DNA from: Bordetella genomosp. 5
GTDB taxonomy: Bacteria; Pseudomonadota; Gammaproteobacteria; Burkholderiales; Burkholderiaceae_B
NCBI RefSeq assembly: GCF_002261475.1
Contig: NZ_NEVN01000003.1
Location: 1 to 64,000 of the forward strand
Direction of reading: 5' to 3'
Length of the DNA: 64,000 nucleotides
Below the pieces are notes generated by a model that searched no databases, was not told the origin of the DNA, and saw nothing but the letters and a program-made list of their open reading frames with translations. The position numbers were made by a program, and so were the translations under genes. Shown in pieces: positions 49,823 to 59,456 of this stretch; position 1 is the stretch's first letter, and the number at the start of each line of letters is the position of its first letter.

Positions 49823-49846
49823 GCGGCCGCGGTGCCGCCGCACCCG

Positions 49847-50647
49847 TCAGGGCATGGCGAGCATGATGGCCGCGGTTTCGATGTCGGGCTGGCCGTCGTG
49901 GGTGGCGGGGCGATAGTGCATCTGAAATGCCGCCAGCACGTTGATGGTCGCCCGGTCGAGCTGGCCGTGCTGCGGCGTGTCGTAGCCCAGGCGCGCCAGT
50001 TGTTGCTGGAACCACGCCACGTCGGGCAGGCCCGTCGTCTGCATGCGGGCCAGGTGCTGCGCGGCCCCGGTCTCGTCGAACCAGCGGCCGATGCCGGCTT
50101 GCGCGAGTTGGCGCCACGGAAAGAGCGGGCCGGGATCGAGCTTGCGCTGCGGGGCGATGTCGCTGTGGCCCACCACGTTCTCGGGCGCGATGCCATGACG
50201 CCGGATGACATCCTGCAGCAGGGTGACGAGTGTCTGGATCTGCCGCGGCTGATATGGATGCCAGACACGCTCGCCGCCCGGCCCCTCGGTGAAGCCGGGG
50301 TTCACGACCTCGACGCCTATCGACGTGAAATTCAACGAGCGCTGGGCATACCAGGCGCTGGCGCCCGCGTGCCAGGCCGCTCGATTCTCGTCCACCAGCC
50401 GATAGACCTTGCCCGCCGGGGCCTCGGCCACGAGGTAATGCGAGCTGACCTTCGCGGTGGACAGGATGTGCAGCGACCGGGCGTCGTCGGACGTCGTGTA
50501 ATGCAGGACCACATAGCGTGCGCGGCTGCTCTGGCCTTGCGCGGTGACGGAGGTGTCCAGATCGAGCCCCGCCGGACCCCGGCTGGCGCAGCCCGCCAGG
50601 GCCAGGAGGGCGAGCGCCGCCGCGCCGAAGCGTGCCGCGCCCGTCAT
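49847..50647 (-). CDS. N-acetylmuramoyl-L-alanine amidase, AmiD-like lipoprotein
   Basis: Zinc amidase that cuts the MurNAc-L-Ala bond in peptidoglycan. ATG 50647 gives 266 residues; a lipobox LALAGC predicts lipidation at Cys20. The amidase_2 domain (about 40-180) has zinc ligands H49 (VVLHYT), H161 and D171 (GHSDIAPQRKLDPG), with K169 and E113 as further active-site residues. A short peptidoglycan-binding domain follows (about 205-266). This architecture equals E. coli AmiD. The start overlaps the methyltransferase stop by 4 bases. Confidence 0.9.
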   Translation of the reverse strand: MTGAARFGAAALALLALAGCASRGPAGLDLDTSVTAQGQSSRARYVVLHYTTSDDARSLHILSTAKVSSHYLVAEAPAGKVYRLVDENRAAWHAGASAWYAQRSLNFTSIGVEVVNPGFTEGPGGERVWHPYQPRQIQTLVTLLQDVIRRHGIAPENVVGHSDIAPQRKLDPGPLFPWRQLAQAGIGRWFDETGAAQHLARMQTTGLPDVAWFQQQLARLGYDTPQHGQLDRATINVLAAFQMHYRPATHDGQPDIETAAIMLAMP

Positions 50648-51357
50648 TTGGCCGCCAGGAACAGAAATAGCGTCGGCTGTTTGTCGAGGTCGGGAGGCGG
50701 GCTCTGCTTCCATTGCGCCACGGTGCGGGTTATGACCCATTCCTGGGCGGTGGTCAGGGCGCGCGCCACGCACAGGCGCGTGTCGCCGCGCAGCGCGGAG
50801 AGCAGGGTGCCGAACATGGCGGCGTTGCGATAAGGGGTTTCGATCAGCATCTGGGTCTGATCGTTTTTGGCCGAGTGTTGTTCCCATGCGCGCAATTGTT
50901 TGGCCCGCTCGGCCGGATCCACGGGGGCGTAGCCGTGGAACGCGAAGCGCTGCCCGTCGAGCCCGCTCGCCATCAGGCCGAGCAGGATCGAGGAGGGGCC
51001 GACCCAGGGGCGCACCGGCAGGCCGAGGCGGTGCGCCACGGCCACCACCTTGGCGCCGGGGTCGGCCACCGCGGGGCAGCCCGCCTCCGACACCAGTCCG
51101 ATATCGCGCCCCTCGCGCAGCGGCTCGAGCCAGCTTTCGATCTGGCGCGCGTCGGCCTTGTCGCTCAGGGTATGGATGGTGATCTCCTGGAGCGGGCGCT
51201 CCGTGCCGATCAGCTTCAGGAAGGCGCGCGCCGTCTTGGCGTTTTCGGCGATGTAGAGGTCGAGCTTGCCGGCCAGTGCCCGGGCGTCCGCCGGCAGCCA
51301 GCGTTCGACGGGCGACTCGCCCAGGCCCACCGGGATCAGGTGCAGGGCGCCGCTCAT
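50644..51357 (-). CDS. SAM-dependent methyltransferase, RsmI-like tetrapyrrole methylase family
   Basis: The 237 residues have the SAM-binding tetrapyrrole methylase fold and resemble RsmI (16S rRNA C1402 2'-O-methyltransferase): LHLIPVGLGE at the N-terminus, VSEAGCPAVADPGAKVVAVAH in the middle and GPSSILLGLMASGLDGQRFAFHGYAP. It is about 50 residues shorter than RsmI, lacks its C-terminal domain, and has SEAGCPAVADPG instead of SDAGTPxxSDPG. It is therefore probably a distinct paralogue with unknown target. Overlaps both neighbours by 4 bases. Confidence 0.82.
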   Translation of the reverse strand: MSGALHLIPVGLGESPVERWLPADARALAGKLDLYIAENAKTARAFLKLIGTERPLQEITIHTLSDKADARQIESWLEPLREGRDIGLVSEAGCPAVADPGAKVVAVAHRLGLPVRPWVGPSSILLGLMASGLDGQRFAFHGYAPVDPAERAKQLRAWEQHSAKNDQTQMLIETPYRNAAMFGTLLSALRGDTRLCVARALTTAQEWVITRTVAQWKQSPPPDLDKQPTLFLFLAAK

Positions 51358-51986
51358 GCCTGCCCCGCGCGGTCGAGCGGATCCCAGCCGAAGCCGGCCA
51401 GGATGCGGGTGAGGGCAATCAGCGGCAGGCCGATGATGGCGGTCGGGTCGTCGCTCTCGATGCGATCCATCAGGGCGATCCCCAGGCTTTCCGCCTTGGC
51501 GCTGCCCGCGGTATCGTAGGGCGCTTCGGCGTGCAGATAAGCGGTGATCGCGGCCGGCGTGAGCACGCGAAAGCGGCAGCGCGTGACGACATCGACACGC
51601 TCGGTGCGCGTGCCGTCGGTCACGGCCATCGCACTGTGAAACTCCACCTCGCGGCCCGATAGCTGGGTCAGCTGGGCGTGGGCGCGGGCAAAATCGCCCG
51701 GTTTGCCGATCGGGCTGCCGTCGATGGTGGCGACCTGGTCGGATCCGATGACCAGCGCATCGGGGTGCCGGGCTGCAATCACGTGCGCCTTGGCTTCGGA
51801 CAGGCGCAGTGCCAGCGCCGCGGGCGCTTCGCCCGGTTGTGGCGTTTCGTCCACATCGGGCGAAATGCTCTCGAACGGCAGGCGCAGGCGCGCCAGCAGC
51901 TCGCGGCGGTAGCGCGAGCTCGATGCGAGGATCAGGCGGGTTTGGGCGGGAGGCGAATCGGCTGTTGCAGACTGTGTGACGGGCAT
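51354..51986 (-). CDS. Maf-like nucleotide pyrophosphatase
   Basis: House-cleaning enzyme that hydrolyses non-canonical nucleotides; the YceF subgroup acts on m7GTP. The 210 residues show the Maf start LILASSSRYRRELLARLRLPFE, the DVDETPQPGE loop, LVIGSDQVATIDG with the catalytic Asp, and a C-terminal SAKAESLGIALMDRIESDDPTAIIGLPL. These features favour the YceF/m7GTP type. First gene of the minus-strand trio maf/methylase/amidase, divergent from yceD across a tandem-repeat region. Confidence 0.9.
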   Translation of the reverse strand: MPVTQSATADSPPAQTRLILASSSRYRRELLARLRLPFESISPDVDETPQPGEAPAALALRLSEAKAHVIAARHPDALVIGSDQVATIDGSPIGKPGDFARAHAQLTQLSGREVEFHSAMAVTDGTRTERVDVVTRCRFRVLTPAAITAYLHAEAPYDTAGSAKAESLGIALMDRIESDDPTAIIGLPLIALTRILAGFGWDPLDRAGQA

Positions 51987-52077
51987 GCCAAGTTTGACGG
52001 TAGGCTGTAAGTCACGGTATTATCTAACGTTTTGCGGCATTTTGCTGTGCGAGGCAGCGGGCAGGCTCCGCTTTTGG

Positions 52078-52184
52078 GTGCAACCCGGGTAGCAACCTGA
52101 GTACCAGCCCGGGTACCAACCTGGGTGCCAACCCGGGTACCAACCTGGGTACCAACCCGGGTACCTTTTCAGGTACCCCCAGGT
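52078..52184. repeat. 12-bp tandem repeat array
   Basis: About eight units with consensus GTACCAACCYGG run from 52078, the last two degenerate. Units alternate CCCGGG and CCTGGG, so the higher-order period is 24 bp, and most contain GGTACC. The array lies in the 268-base divergent gap between maf and yceD. Either strand can be read without stops, but only as a monotonous peptide (YPGW repeats on the minus strand). Confidence 0.85.
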
Positions 52185-52254
52185 CCCCCCAGGTGCCAAC
52201 CCAGCCCCGGCGGATTGTGCGCAAAAATCATCACGCATTCGATGCAGGAAGCTC

Positions 52255-52899
52255 ATGAACGATAAGGCGAATACGGGAAAGTCGAGCGCAATCTCGGATG
52301 ACCCGCGATTCGATGTGCGCCGCATCGATGCCATCGCCATGGCAAACCAGCGTGGGCACGCGCACGGGGAAGTCCCCATTGTGCGGCTCGACCGGTTTGT
52401 CGAGGGTCTGCCCGAGCAGGCCCGGCCGGATGAGAGCGGCGCCGGCATGGTCCGTTGGTCCGTGCAGGGCGAGCAAGGAAAAGGCACCAGCCGTTCTGGC
52501 GCGGTGATCGGCGGTCAGCCGCTACTGCAATTGCATGTGCAAGCCGCGCCGATTCTGGTGTGCCAGCGCTGCAATGCACCCTTTGTGTATTCGGTGGATT
52601 CCACCGTCGTGCTGCAACTCGTGGCATCCGAGGACGATCTCGAAGACGACCTCGGCGACCTCGATGAGCAGGGCGAAGATTTTGAGGCCGCGGCCAGACT
52701 ACCCGAAAAGGTGGTGGGTTCGCATCGCTTCGATCTGTTGGCCCAGATCGAGGATGAACTCATCCTGAGCATTCCCTACGTGCCCCGGCACGAGGTCTGC
52801 CCAGGGCAGGAGGCCGTTTCGGACGAAGAAGTCGAGTCGCCCGAAGTCAAGCGTCCATCACCGTTTGCGGTGTTGGAACAACTGAAGCGCAAGAATTGA
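52255..52899 (+). CDS. yceD: YceD family protein (DUF177), 23S rRNA accumulation factor
   Basis: Protein of 214 residues in the YceD family, required for normal 23S rRNA accumulation in several organisms; it is nearly always upstream of rpmF, as here (52 bases). The conserved cysteine pair is in [20 protein letters not shown], with a later Cys in VPRHEVCPG. The C-terminal half is strongly acidic ([20 protein letters not shown]). Molecular activity is not known. Confidence 0.92.
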   Translation: MNDKANTGKSSAISDDPRFDVRRIDAIAMANQRGHAHGEVPIVRLDRFVEGLPEQARPDESGAGMVRWSVQGEQGKGTSRSGAVIGGQPLLQLHVQAAPILVCQRCNAPFVYSVDSTVVLQLVASEDDLEDDLGDLDEQGEDFEAAARLPEKVVGSHRFDLLAQIEDELILSIPYVPRHEVCPGQEAVSDEEVESPEVKRPSPFAVLEQLKRKN

Positions 52900-52951
52900 G
52901 ATCAACTCGTGCCGCATTCGCGTACAATGCGGCCCGTTTCTAGGAGTCATC

Positions 52952-53134
52952 ATGGCTGTTCAACAAAACAAGAAGTCCCCGTCCAAGCGCGGTATGCACC
53001 GCTCGCACGATTTCCTGACGAATCCCCCGACGGCCATCGAGCCCAACACGGGCGAATCGCACCTGCGTCACCACATCAGCCCCAACGGCTTCTATCGTGG
53101 TCGCAAGGTCCTGAAGACCAAGGCTGACGAATAA
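52952..53134 (+). CDS. rpmF: 50S ribosomal protein L32
   Basis: Small basic ribosomal protein of 60 residues starting [21 protein letters not shown], the invariant L32 N-terminus; [20 protein letters not shown] completes the family. This version has no zinc cysteines. A TAGGAG site precedes the ATG. It lies in the yceD-rpmF-plsX-fab cluster, linking ribosome and membrane lipid production. Confidence 0.98.
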   Translation: MAVQQNKKSPSKRGMHRSHDFLTNPPTAIEPNTGESHLRHHISPNGFYRGRKVLKTKADE

Positions 53135-53194
53135 GTCACGCGTCGTCTCTCGTAAACCGGTAGACCGTCTCAGCTCGACGCTGATCTGGCACCC

Positions 53195-54238
53195 GTGATA
53201 CGCATCGCCATAGACTGCATGGGCGGGGACTTCGGTCTGCCCGTTACGATACCGGCCGCGATCGAGTTCGCCCGGCAGTTCCCGGATACCCGGTTGCTGC
53301 TGGTCGGACTGCCCGATGCCATCGAGGCTGCGCTGGCCGAGCAACGCTCGGTGCCGCGCGACCGCCTCGAAATCGTACCGGCCTCCGAGGTCGTCTCGAT
53401 GGACGACCCGGTCGAGGTCGCGCTACGTCGCAAAAAAGATTCTTCCATGCGCCAGGCGGCTCAGGCCGTCAAGGATGGCCGCGCCGACGCCTGCGTGTCG
53501 GCCGGCAATACCGGCGCCTGGATGGCGATTTCGCGCTACGTACTCAAGACGCTGGACGGCATCGACCGCCCGGCGATCGCCACCTCCATTCCCAACCAGA
53601 CCGGCCGCGCCACCACGGTGCTCGATCTGGGGGCCAACGTCGACTGTACCGCCGAGCACCTGATGCAATTCGCCATCATGGGTGCCGCGCTGGCGCAGGC
53701 CGTCGATCACCGCGAGAACCCCACCGTGGGGCTGCTCAACATCGGTGAAGAGGTCATCAAGGGCAACGAAGTGGTCAAGGAAGCGGCCGAGCTGTTGCGC
53801 GCGAGTCCGCTGAACTTCCACGGGAACGTGGAAGGCAACGATATTTTCAAGGGCACGGTCGACGTCGTCGTTTGCGATGGCTTTGTCGGCAACGTGGTGC
53901 TGAAGTCCGTCGAAGGCCTGGCCAAGATGCTCTCCAGCGTGATCCGCGAAGAATTCAAGCGCAACATCGTGACGCTGCTGGTCGGCGCCGTGGCCACGCC
54001 GGTGCTCAACCGCCTGCGTCGCCGCGTCGACAACCGGCGCTACAACGGCGCGGCCTTGCTGGGCCTGCGCGGCGTGGTCATCAAGAGCCACGGCTCGGCC
54101 GACGCGTATTCCTATGGTTTCGCGCTGCAACGCGCACGCGAAGCCGTGGTCAGCAAGCTGCTCGAGCGCACGGCTCAGACCGTCGCGCAGATCAATGAGC
54201 GCGTGCAGTTGCGTGATGCGGCAGGAGGCAATGCCTGA
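53195..54238 (+). CDS. plsX: Phosphate acyltransferase PlsX
   Basis: Converts acyl-ACP to acyl-phosphate, the first step of the PlsX-PlsY route to phosphatidic acid. The GTG at 53195 starts 347 residues with [13 protein letters not shown], followed by SAGNTGAW, and [18 protein letters not shown], all family hallmarks. It is peripheral to the membrane. Its TGA shares one base with the fabH ATG. Confidence 0.97.
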   Translation: MIRIAIDCMGGDFGLPVTIPAAIEFARQFPDTRLLLVGLPDAIEAALAEQRSVPRDRLEIVPASEVVSMDDPVEVALRRKKDSSMRQAAQAVKDGRADACVSAGNTGAWMAISRYVLKTLDGIDRPAIATSIPNQTGRATTVLDLGANVDCTAEHLMQFAIMGAALAQAVDHRENPTVGLLNIGEEVIKGNEVVKEAAELLRASPLNFHGNVEGNDIFKGTVDVVVCDGFVGNVVLKSVEGLAKMLSSVIREEFKRNIVTLLVGAVATPVLNRLRRRVDNRRYNGAALLGLRGVVIKSHGSADAYSYGFALQRAREAVVSKLLERTAQTVAQINERVQLRDAAGGNA

Positions 54239-55224
54239 TGGATAAGTCCATGAAATACTCCGTGATCGCGGGCTCGGGTTCGTTTCTGCCCGAACGCGTC
54301 GTCTCCAACGATGCCCTGGCCGCCGAGCTGGCCGAGCGTGGCATCGTCACTTCCGATGAGTGGATCGTCGAGCGCACGGGCATCCGCCAGCGCCATCTCG
54401 CCGAACGCGGCGTGACGACGAGCCAGCTCGCCACCGAGGCTGCGCGCCGCGCGCTCGCCGACGCCGGCATCGAAGCCGCCGACCTCGACCTCATCATCGT
54501 CGCGACCTCCACGCCCGATTTCGTGTTTCCGAGCACGGCCTGCCTGGTGCAGGCCAATCTCGGCGCGAAGGGTGGCGCCGCGTTCGACGTGCAGGCCGTC
54601 TGCTCCGGCTTCGTCTACGCGCTGACCACCGCCGACAGCTTCGTGCGTGCCGGTCGTGCGCGCAACGCGCTGGTGATCGGCGCCGAAGTGTTTTCCCGCA
54701 TCCTCGACTGGAACGACCGCGCCACCTGCGTGTTGTTCGGCGACGGCGCGGGTGCCGTGGTCCTCAAGGCCTCTGACGAACCCGGTATTCTGGCCGCGCA
54801 TCTGCATGCGGACGGCAGCCAGACCAAGATTCTCTGTGCCGCGGGCAATGTGGCCTACGGCGAAGTCACGGGCGATCCGTTCCTGCGCATGGATGGCCAG
54901 GCCGTCTTCAAGCAGGCCGTCACGGTGCTCGATCGTTCGGCACGCGCCGTGTGCGCGGAAGCCGGCATCGGCGTCGACCAGCTCGATTGGCTGGTCCCGC
55001 ACCAGGCCAACGTGCGCATCCTCAATTTCCTTGCCAAGAAGCTCGAGATCTCCACGGACCGCGTGGTCATCTCGGTCGATCAGCACGCCAATACGTCGGC
55101 GGCCAGCGTGCCGCTTGCGCTCGATCTGGCGCGCCGCGATGGCCGCATCAAACCCGGCCAGCACGTGCTGATGCAGGGCGTGGGCGGTGGCTTCACCTGG
55201 GGCTCTGTGCTCGCCCGAATGTAG
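54238..55224 (+). CDS. fabH: 3-oxoacyl-ACP synthase III (FabH)
   Basis: Starts fatty acid synthesis by condensing acetyl-CoA with malonyl-ACP. The 328 residues have catalytic Cys122 in VQAVCSGF, the histidine in VPHQANVRI and the asparagine in QHANTSAAS, completing the Cys-His-Asn triad. ATG 54238 is favoured by GGAGG at 54224-54228; ATG 54250 is internal. Overlaps plsX by one base. Confidence 0.97.
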   Translation: MDKSMKYSVIAGSGSFLPERVVSNDALAAELAERGIVTSDEWIVERTGIRQRHLAERGVTTSQLATEAARRALADAGIEAADLDLIIVATSTPDFVFPSTACLVQANLGAKGGAAFDVQAVCSGFVYALTTADSFVRAGRARNALVIGAEVFSRILDWNDRATCVLFGDGAGAVVLKASDEPGILAAHLHADGSQTKILCAAGNVAYGEVTGDPFLRMDGQAVFKQAVTVLDRSARAVCAEAGIGVDQLDWLVPHQANVRILNFLAKKLEISTDRVVISVDQHANTSAASVPLALDLARRDGRIKPGQHVLMQGVGGGFTWGSVLARM

Positions 55225-55328
55225 GTTCAGATCGTCCGCGCGAGCGGGGCGCCCGAGCGGTGTCCCGCTGTCCGCCGCAACCGGGCGTCACACGCCCCGA
55301 TTGAAACGAACATAAATCACGGACATCC

Positions 55329-56264
55329 ATGAAAGTCGCTTTCGTATTTCCCGGTCAGGGTTCCCAAGCGGTCGGCATGCTCGATGCGTGGGCAGGTAAC
55401 GCCGCCGTCGCCGATGTGCTCGCGCGTGCCAACGCCGCGCTGGGCCAGGACCTCGCCGCGCTGATCCAGCAGGGTCCCGCCGACCAGCTCAATCTCACCA
55501 CCAACACGCAACCCGCGATGCTGACGGCGGGCATGGCCTGCTTCGCCGCGTGGCGTGCCGCCGGTGGCCCGATGCCGGCGCTGGTCGCCGGCCACAGCCT
55601 CGGCGAATACACCGCCTTGACGGCCGCTGGCGCGCTGGCGCTCGAAGACGCCGTGCGCCTGGTGCGCGTGCGCGCCGACGCCATGCAGGCCGCCGTGCCG
55701 GTCGGTACCGGCGCCATGGCCGCCATCCTGGGCCTGGACGACGACGCGGTGCGTGCCGCCTGCGCCGAAGCCGCTCAGGGCGAAATCGTGGAAGCCGTGA
55801 ATTTCAACGCACCGGCTCAGGTCGTGATCGCGGGCCACAAGGCCGCCGTCGAGCGTGCCTGCGAGGCCGCGAAGGCCGCCGGCGCCAAGCGCGCGCTGCT
55901 GCTGCCGGTCTCGGCGCCGTTCCACTCCAGCCTGCTGCAGCCCGCCGCCGAGGTGTTGGCCGCCGCGCTCGCCGACATCGACGTCGTGGCCCCGCAGGTG
56001 CCCCTCATCAACAACGTGGATGTCGCGACCGTGGATACGCCGGACGCGATCCGGGATGCGCTGGTGCGCCAGGCATGGCATGCTGTGCGTTGGGTCGAAA
56101 CCCTCCAGGCCATGAAGGCGCAGGGCATCACGCATGTGATCGAATGCGGTCCCGGCAAAGTGCTTACCGGCCTGACCAAGCGCATCGACGGCGAGCTCAC
56201 GGGCCTGGCCATCACCGATCCCGCCTCCCTGGAAGCCGCCCTCGCGGTGGTGCACGGAAACTGA
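55329..56264 (+). CDS. fabD: Malonyl-CoA:ACP transacylase (FabD)
   Basis: Loads malonyl groups onto ACP. The 311 residues contain FVFPGQGSQAVGML, the nucleophile Ser90 in AGHSLGEYTAL, the Arg in RVRADAMQAAVP and the histidine in VSAPFHSSLL. Length is standard. It is separated from fabG by one base and from fabH by 104 bases, in which nothing else is evident. Confidence 0.97.
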   Translation: MKVAFVFPGQGSQAVGMLDAWAGNAAVADVLARANAALGQDLAALIQQGPADQLNLTTNTQPAMLTAGMACFAAWRAAGGPMPALVAGHSLGEYTALTAAGALALEDAVRLVRVRADAMQAAVPVGTGAMAAILGLDDDAVRAACAEAAQGEIVEAVNFNAPAQVVIAGHKAAVERACEAAKAAGAKRALLLPVSAPFHSSLLQPAAEVLAAALADIDVVAPQVPLINNVDVATVDTPDAIRDALVRQAWHAVRWVETLQAMKAQGITHVIECGPGKVLTGLTKRIDGELTGLAITDPASLEAALAVVHGN

Positions 56265-56265
56265 C

Positions 56266-57018
56266 ATGGAAAAACACTCGAACGAACTCGAGGGCAAGAT
56301 TGCCCTGGTGACCGGCGCGACGCGCGGTATCGGCAAGGCCATCGCCGCCGAGCTGGCGGCACGCGGCGCCACCGTCGTCGGCACGGCCACGTCCGAGGCC
56401 GGCGCGCAGACCATCAACGAAGCGCTGGCTCCGCTGGGCGGCCGCGGTGTGGTGCTCGACGTGACCGATACCAAGGCTGCCGAAGCGCTCATCGAGACGC
56501 TGGGCAAAGAGGGCGGCGGCCCGCACATCCTCGTCAATAACGCCGGCATCACGCGTGACACGCTCGCCATGCGCATGAAAGACGACGACTGGGACGCCGT
56601 GATCGACACCAACCTCGCGGCCGTCTTCCGTCTCTCGCGCGCCGTGCTGCGCGGCATGATGAAGGCCCGCTGGGGCCGCATCATCAACGTGACCTCCGTG
56701 GTCGGTGCCAGCGGCAACGCGGGCCAGGCCAACTACGCCGCCGCGAAGGCGGGCGTGGCGGGCATGGCACGTGCTTTGGCTCGTGAGCTGGGTAGCCGCA
56801 ACATCACGGTCAATTGCGTCGCGCCGGGCTTCATCGACACCGACATGACGCGCGTACTGGGCGAAGACCAGCACGCCGCGCTGTTGCAGCAGATTCCGCT
56901 GGGCCGCCTCGGCGACCCGGCCGATATCGCCCACGCGGTGGCCTTCCTGGCCGGTCCGCAGGCGGGTTACATTACGGGTACGACCCTCCACGTCAACGGC
57001 GGGATGTACATGCAATGA
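56266..57018 (+). CDS. fabG: 3-oxoacyl-ACP reductase (FabG)
   Basis: NADPH-dependent short-chain dehydrogenase of the elongation cycle. The 250 residues show the cofactor loop [15 protein letters not shown], the catalytic Ser in [11 protein letters not shown] and Tyr/Lys in ANYAAAKAG, then the [12 protein letters not shown] segment. One base after fabD. A 272-base gap with a strong promoter separates it from acpP. Confidence 0.97.
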
Positions 57019-57232
57019 GTTCCGGTACGACGGCTCGGCCTTGGCCGCGCCGTCGTACCATCGCAGCACCCGCCCGGGTGCCCCAGCGAGCAAGCCCCGT
57101 CTTTATCGGGCGGCCGCAACGGGGCCTCGGCAAGGCATGTGAAGGGTATGTGTGGCGGCCTCCGTGGTCGTCATTCCCAGGGGCTGAAAACAGTCTTTCG
57201 CATGCTGGTGTTATTTTTGTCATGGCCTGGCG

Positions 57233-57260
57233 TTTGCATTCCTCTGCGCTTGGCTATAAT
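57233..57260 (+). promoter_or_regulatory. acpP promoter
   Basis: TATAAT at 57255-57260 with TTTGCA at 57233-57238, 16 bases apart, about 30 bases before the acpP start. A private strong promoter suits the high abundance of ACP. The rest of the 272-base fabG-acpP gap shows no gene. Confidence 0.65.
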
Positions 57261-57290
57261 TCGCGGGATTTTTCCCAATTGGAGATCTGC

Positions 57291-57530
57291 ATGGAAAGCA
57301 TCGAACAGCGCGTCAAGAAGATCGTCGCTGAACAACTTGGCGTGAACGAAGCCGAGATCAAGAACGAGTCCTCCTTCCTTGACGACCTCGGTGCCGATTC
57401 GCTCGACATGGTCGAGCTGGTCATGGCCCTCGAAGATGAATTCGAGACCGAGATCCCCGACGAAGAGGCCGAAAAGATCACGACCGTGCAACAAGCGATT
57501 GACTACATCAATTCGCACGGTAAGCAGTAA
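57291..57530 (+). CDS. acpP: Acyl carrier protein
   Basis: Carries growing acyl chains on 4'-phosphopantetheine. The 79-residue acidic helical protein starts [20 protein letters not shown] and has the attachment Ser37 in [22 protein letters not shown] lies 7 bases before the ATG. It sits between fabG and fabF, with its own promoter upstream. Confidence 0.98.
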
Positions 57531-57724
57531 GCTGGCCTGTATCCTCCCGCGCGCGCCCTTTTCGGGTACAGCGCCGGGAACTGGGCGGTTTCTGGAAGCT
57601 GCCGCGCAATTGCCGCGACACATGATCCGGCCGGGCACGTCCCCGGCGGTCAGGTCGGCCGGCGAGGGCCGCGCGCAGTACCTCCCGAAAACCGCCTTTA
57701 TTTTGTCTGTTTGAGGAGTCATCC

Positions 57725-58954
57725 GTGAAGCGACGAGTCGTCATCACCGGCCTGGGTATCGTGTCCCCCGTGGGCAATGACCTAGCCACCGCTTGGGACA
57801 ATATCGTCAACGGACGTTCTGGCATTGGCCGCATCACCCGTTTCGATCCGTCCAGCCTGACCACGCACATCGCGGGTGAGGTCAAGGACTTCGACGTCAC
57901 CCAGTTCGTGCCGGCAAAAGAAGCCCGCCAAATGGATACCTTCATCCATTACGGCCTGGCTGCCGGCATGCAAGCCTGGCGCGACTGTGGTCTGGAAGTG
58001 ACCGAAGAGAATGCCGAGCGCATCGGCGTGATCATCGGCTCGGGCATCGGTGGCCTGCCGCGTATCGAAGAAACCCAGACCGACCTGCTGGCCAAGGGCC
58101 CGCGTCGGATCTCGCCGTTCTTCGTGCCGGGTTCGTTGATCAACCTCATCTCGGGTCAGCTCTCGATTGTCTATGGCATGAAGGGCCCGAGCTATGCCGT
58201 CGTGTCGGCGTGCACCACCGGTCTGCACAGCATCGGCGATGCCGCGCGTCTGATCGAGTACGGTGATGCCGACGTGATGGTCGCCGGCGGTGCCGAGTCG
58301 ACCGTGTCGATGCTGGGCATCGGTGGCTTTGCCGCCATGCGCGCACTGTCCACGCGCAACGACGATCCGACCACCGCATCGCGTCCCTGGGACCGCGACC
58401 GCGACGGCTTCGTGCTGGGCGAGGGCGCTGGCGTGCTGGTGCTCGAAGAATACGAACACGCCAAGAAGCGCGGTGCGCGCATTTACGGCGAGTTCGTCGG
58501 CTACGGCATGAGCTCCGACGCGCATCACATCACGGCCCCCGACAAGGACGGTCCGCGTCGCGGCATCGTCAATGCGCTGCGCAACGGCTCGATCAATCTC
58601 GATGAGGTCGATTACGTCAACGCGCACGGCACCTCCACGCCGCTGGGTGACAAGAACGAAACCGAGGCACTGAAGCTCGCGTTCGGCGATCGCGCCCACA
58701 AGCTGGTGGTGAACTCCACCAAGTCGATGACCGGGCACTTGCTCGGCGCGGCCGGGGGTATCGAAGCCGTGTTCACGACGCTGGCCGTCTACAACCAGAT
58801 CTCGCCGCCCACGATCAATATCTTCAACCAGGATCCCGAGTGCGACCTGGATTACTGCGCCAACCAGGCGCGTGATATGAAGATCGACGTGGCGCTGTCC
58901 AACTCCTTCGGGTTTGGCGGCACCAACGGCTCGATGGCTGTGCGTCGGGTCTGA
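57725..58954 (+). CDS. fabF: 3-oxoacyl-ACP synthase II (FabF)
   Basis: Elongating condensing enzyme, needed for long and unsaturated chains. The 409 residues start at GTG 57725 (GAGGAG site nearby) with catalytic Cys163 (VSACTTGLH), His301 (VNAHGTSTPLGD) and His338 (KSMTGHLLGAAGG). It follows acpP by 194 bases, a GC-rich gap without a gene. The hypothetical gene next to it begins one base after the stop. Confidence 0.97.
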   Translation: MKRRVVITGLGIVSPVGNDLATAWDNIVNGRSGIGRITRFDPSSLTTHIAGEVKDFDVTQFVPAKEARQMDTFIHYGLAAGMQAWRDCGLEVTEENAERIGVIIGSGIGGLPRIEETQTDLLAKGPRRISPFFVPGSLINLISGQLSIVYGMKGPSYAVVSACTTGLHSIGDAARLIEYGDADVMVAGGAESTVSMLGIGGFAAMRALSTRNDDPTTASRPWDRDRDGFVLGEGAGVLVLEEYEHAKKRGARIYGEFVGYGMSSDAHHITAPDKDGPRRGIVNALRNGSINLDEVDYVNAHGTSTPLGDKNETEALKLAFGDRAHKLVVNSTKSMTGHLLGAAGGIEAVFTTLAVYNQISPPTINIFNQDPECDLDYCANQARDMKIDVALSNSFGFGGTNGSMAVRRV

Positions 58955-58955
58955 G

Positions 58956-59456
58956 TTGAGCGTCGACGCCCGTCGCATCCCCGGCGTTCTGCGGATTCCG
59001 GTACACCAACCCGTCCTTGCCCGCGCGCTGCGCAGCCTTGCGGCTGCGTTGGGTGCGGGCATGGCGGCGGTGGCCGGAACGCTGGCGGCCGGGATGGCCG
59101 ACGGGCTCGTCTGGCTTGCCGGCATCGCGCTGGCAGGGCTGGGCGGTGGCCTGGGTTGGGCGGGTGTGCCCAAGCGCAGCGCCTCGCCGCGCGCCCTGAG
59201 CGCCGGGCCAGCGGCCGACGGCTGGCGAGTGCGCCGCCAGCGGCACTGGCACCGCGCCACGCTGCGCCGGGCGCGTCTAGCGCCGGCTCACGTCCGGCTC
59301 GATCTCGAGCTTGACGCCACGGCCTTCTGTGTTACAAATAGCAAGATCACCTGCACCGTCTGGCGTTCAGGCCTGCCGCCTGAGCAATGGCGGCGTCTGC
59401 GCGTCCTGGCGCGGGCAGCCGACCGCAGCGCGGTGCCGCGCAGAGGGGCGTCATGA
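58956..59456 (+). CDS. Hypothetical membrane protein between fabF and rpoE
   Basis: I do not recognise this protein. The best start is the TTG at 58956, two bases after the fabF stop, giving 166 residues; an in-frame ATG at 58914 inside fabF is less likely. Residues about 30-70 are hydrophobic (LGAGMAAVAGTLAAGMADGLVWLAGIALAGLGGGLG), enough for two helices. A basic soluble part follows (RRQRHWHRATLRRAR, then LELDATAFCVTNSKITCTVW). Its stop overlaps the rpoE ATG (ATGA), so it is probably translated with the sigma factor. Small proteins of this shape occur at this spot in related genomes, which supports a real gene. Confidence 0.6.
   Translation: MSVDARRIPGVLRIPVHQPVLARALRSLAAALGAGMAAVAGTLAAGMADGLVWLAGIALAGLGGGLGWAGVPKRSASPRALSAGPAADGWRVRRQRHWHRATLRRARLAPAHVRLDLELDATAFCVTNSKITCTVWRSGLPPEQWRRLRVLARAADRSAVPRRGAS

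Noticed and set aside
52020-52487. Minus-strand frame encoding YPGW repeats
   Set aside because: It is produced by the 12-bp tandem repeat and runs antisense into yceD; no ribosome-binding site or family resemblance.
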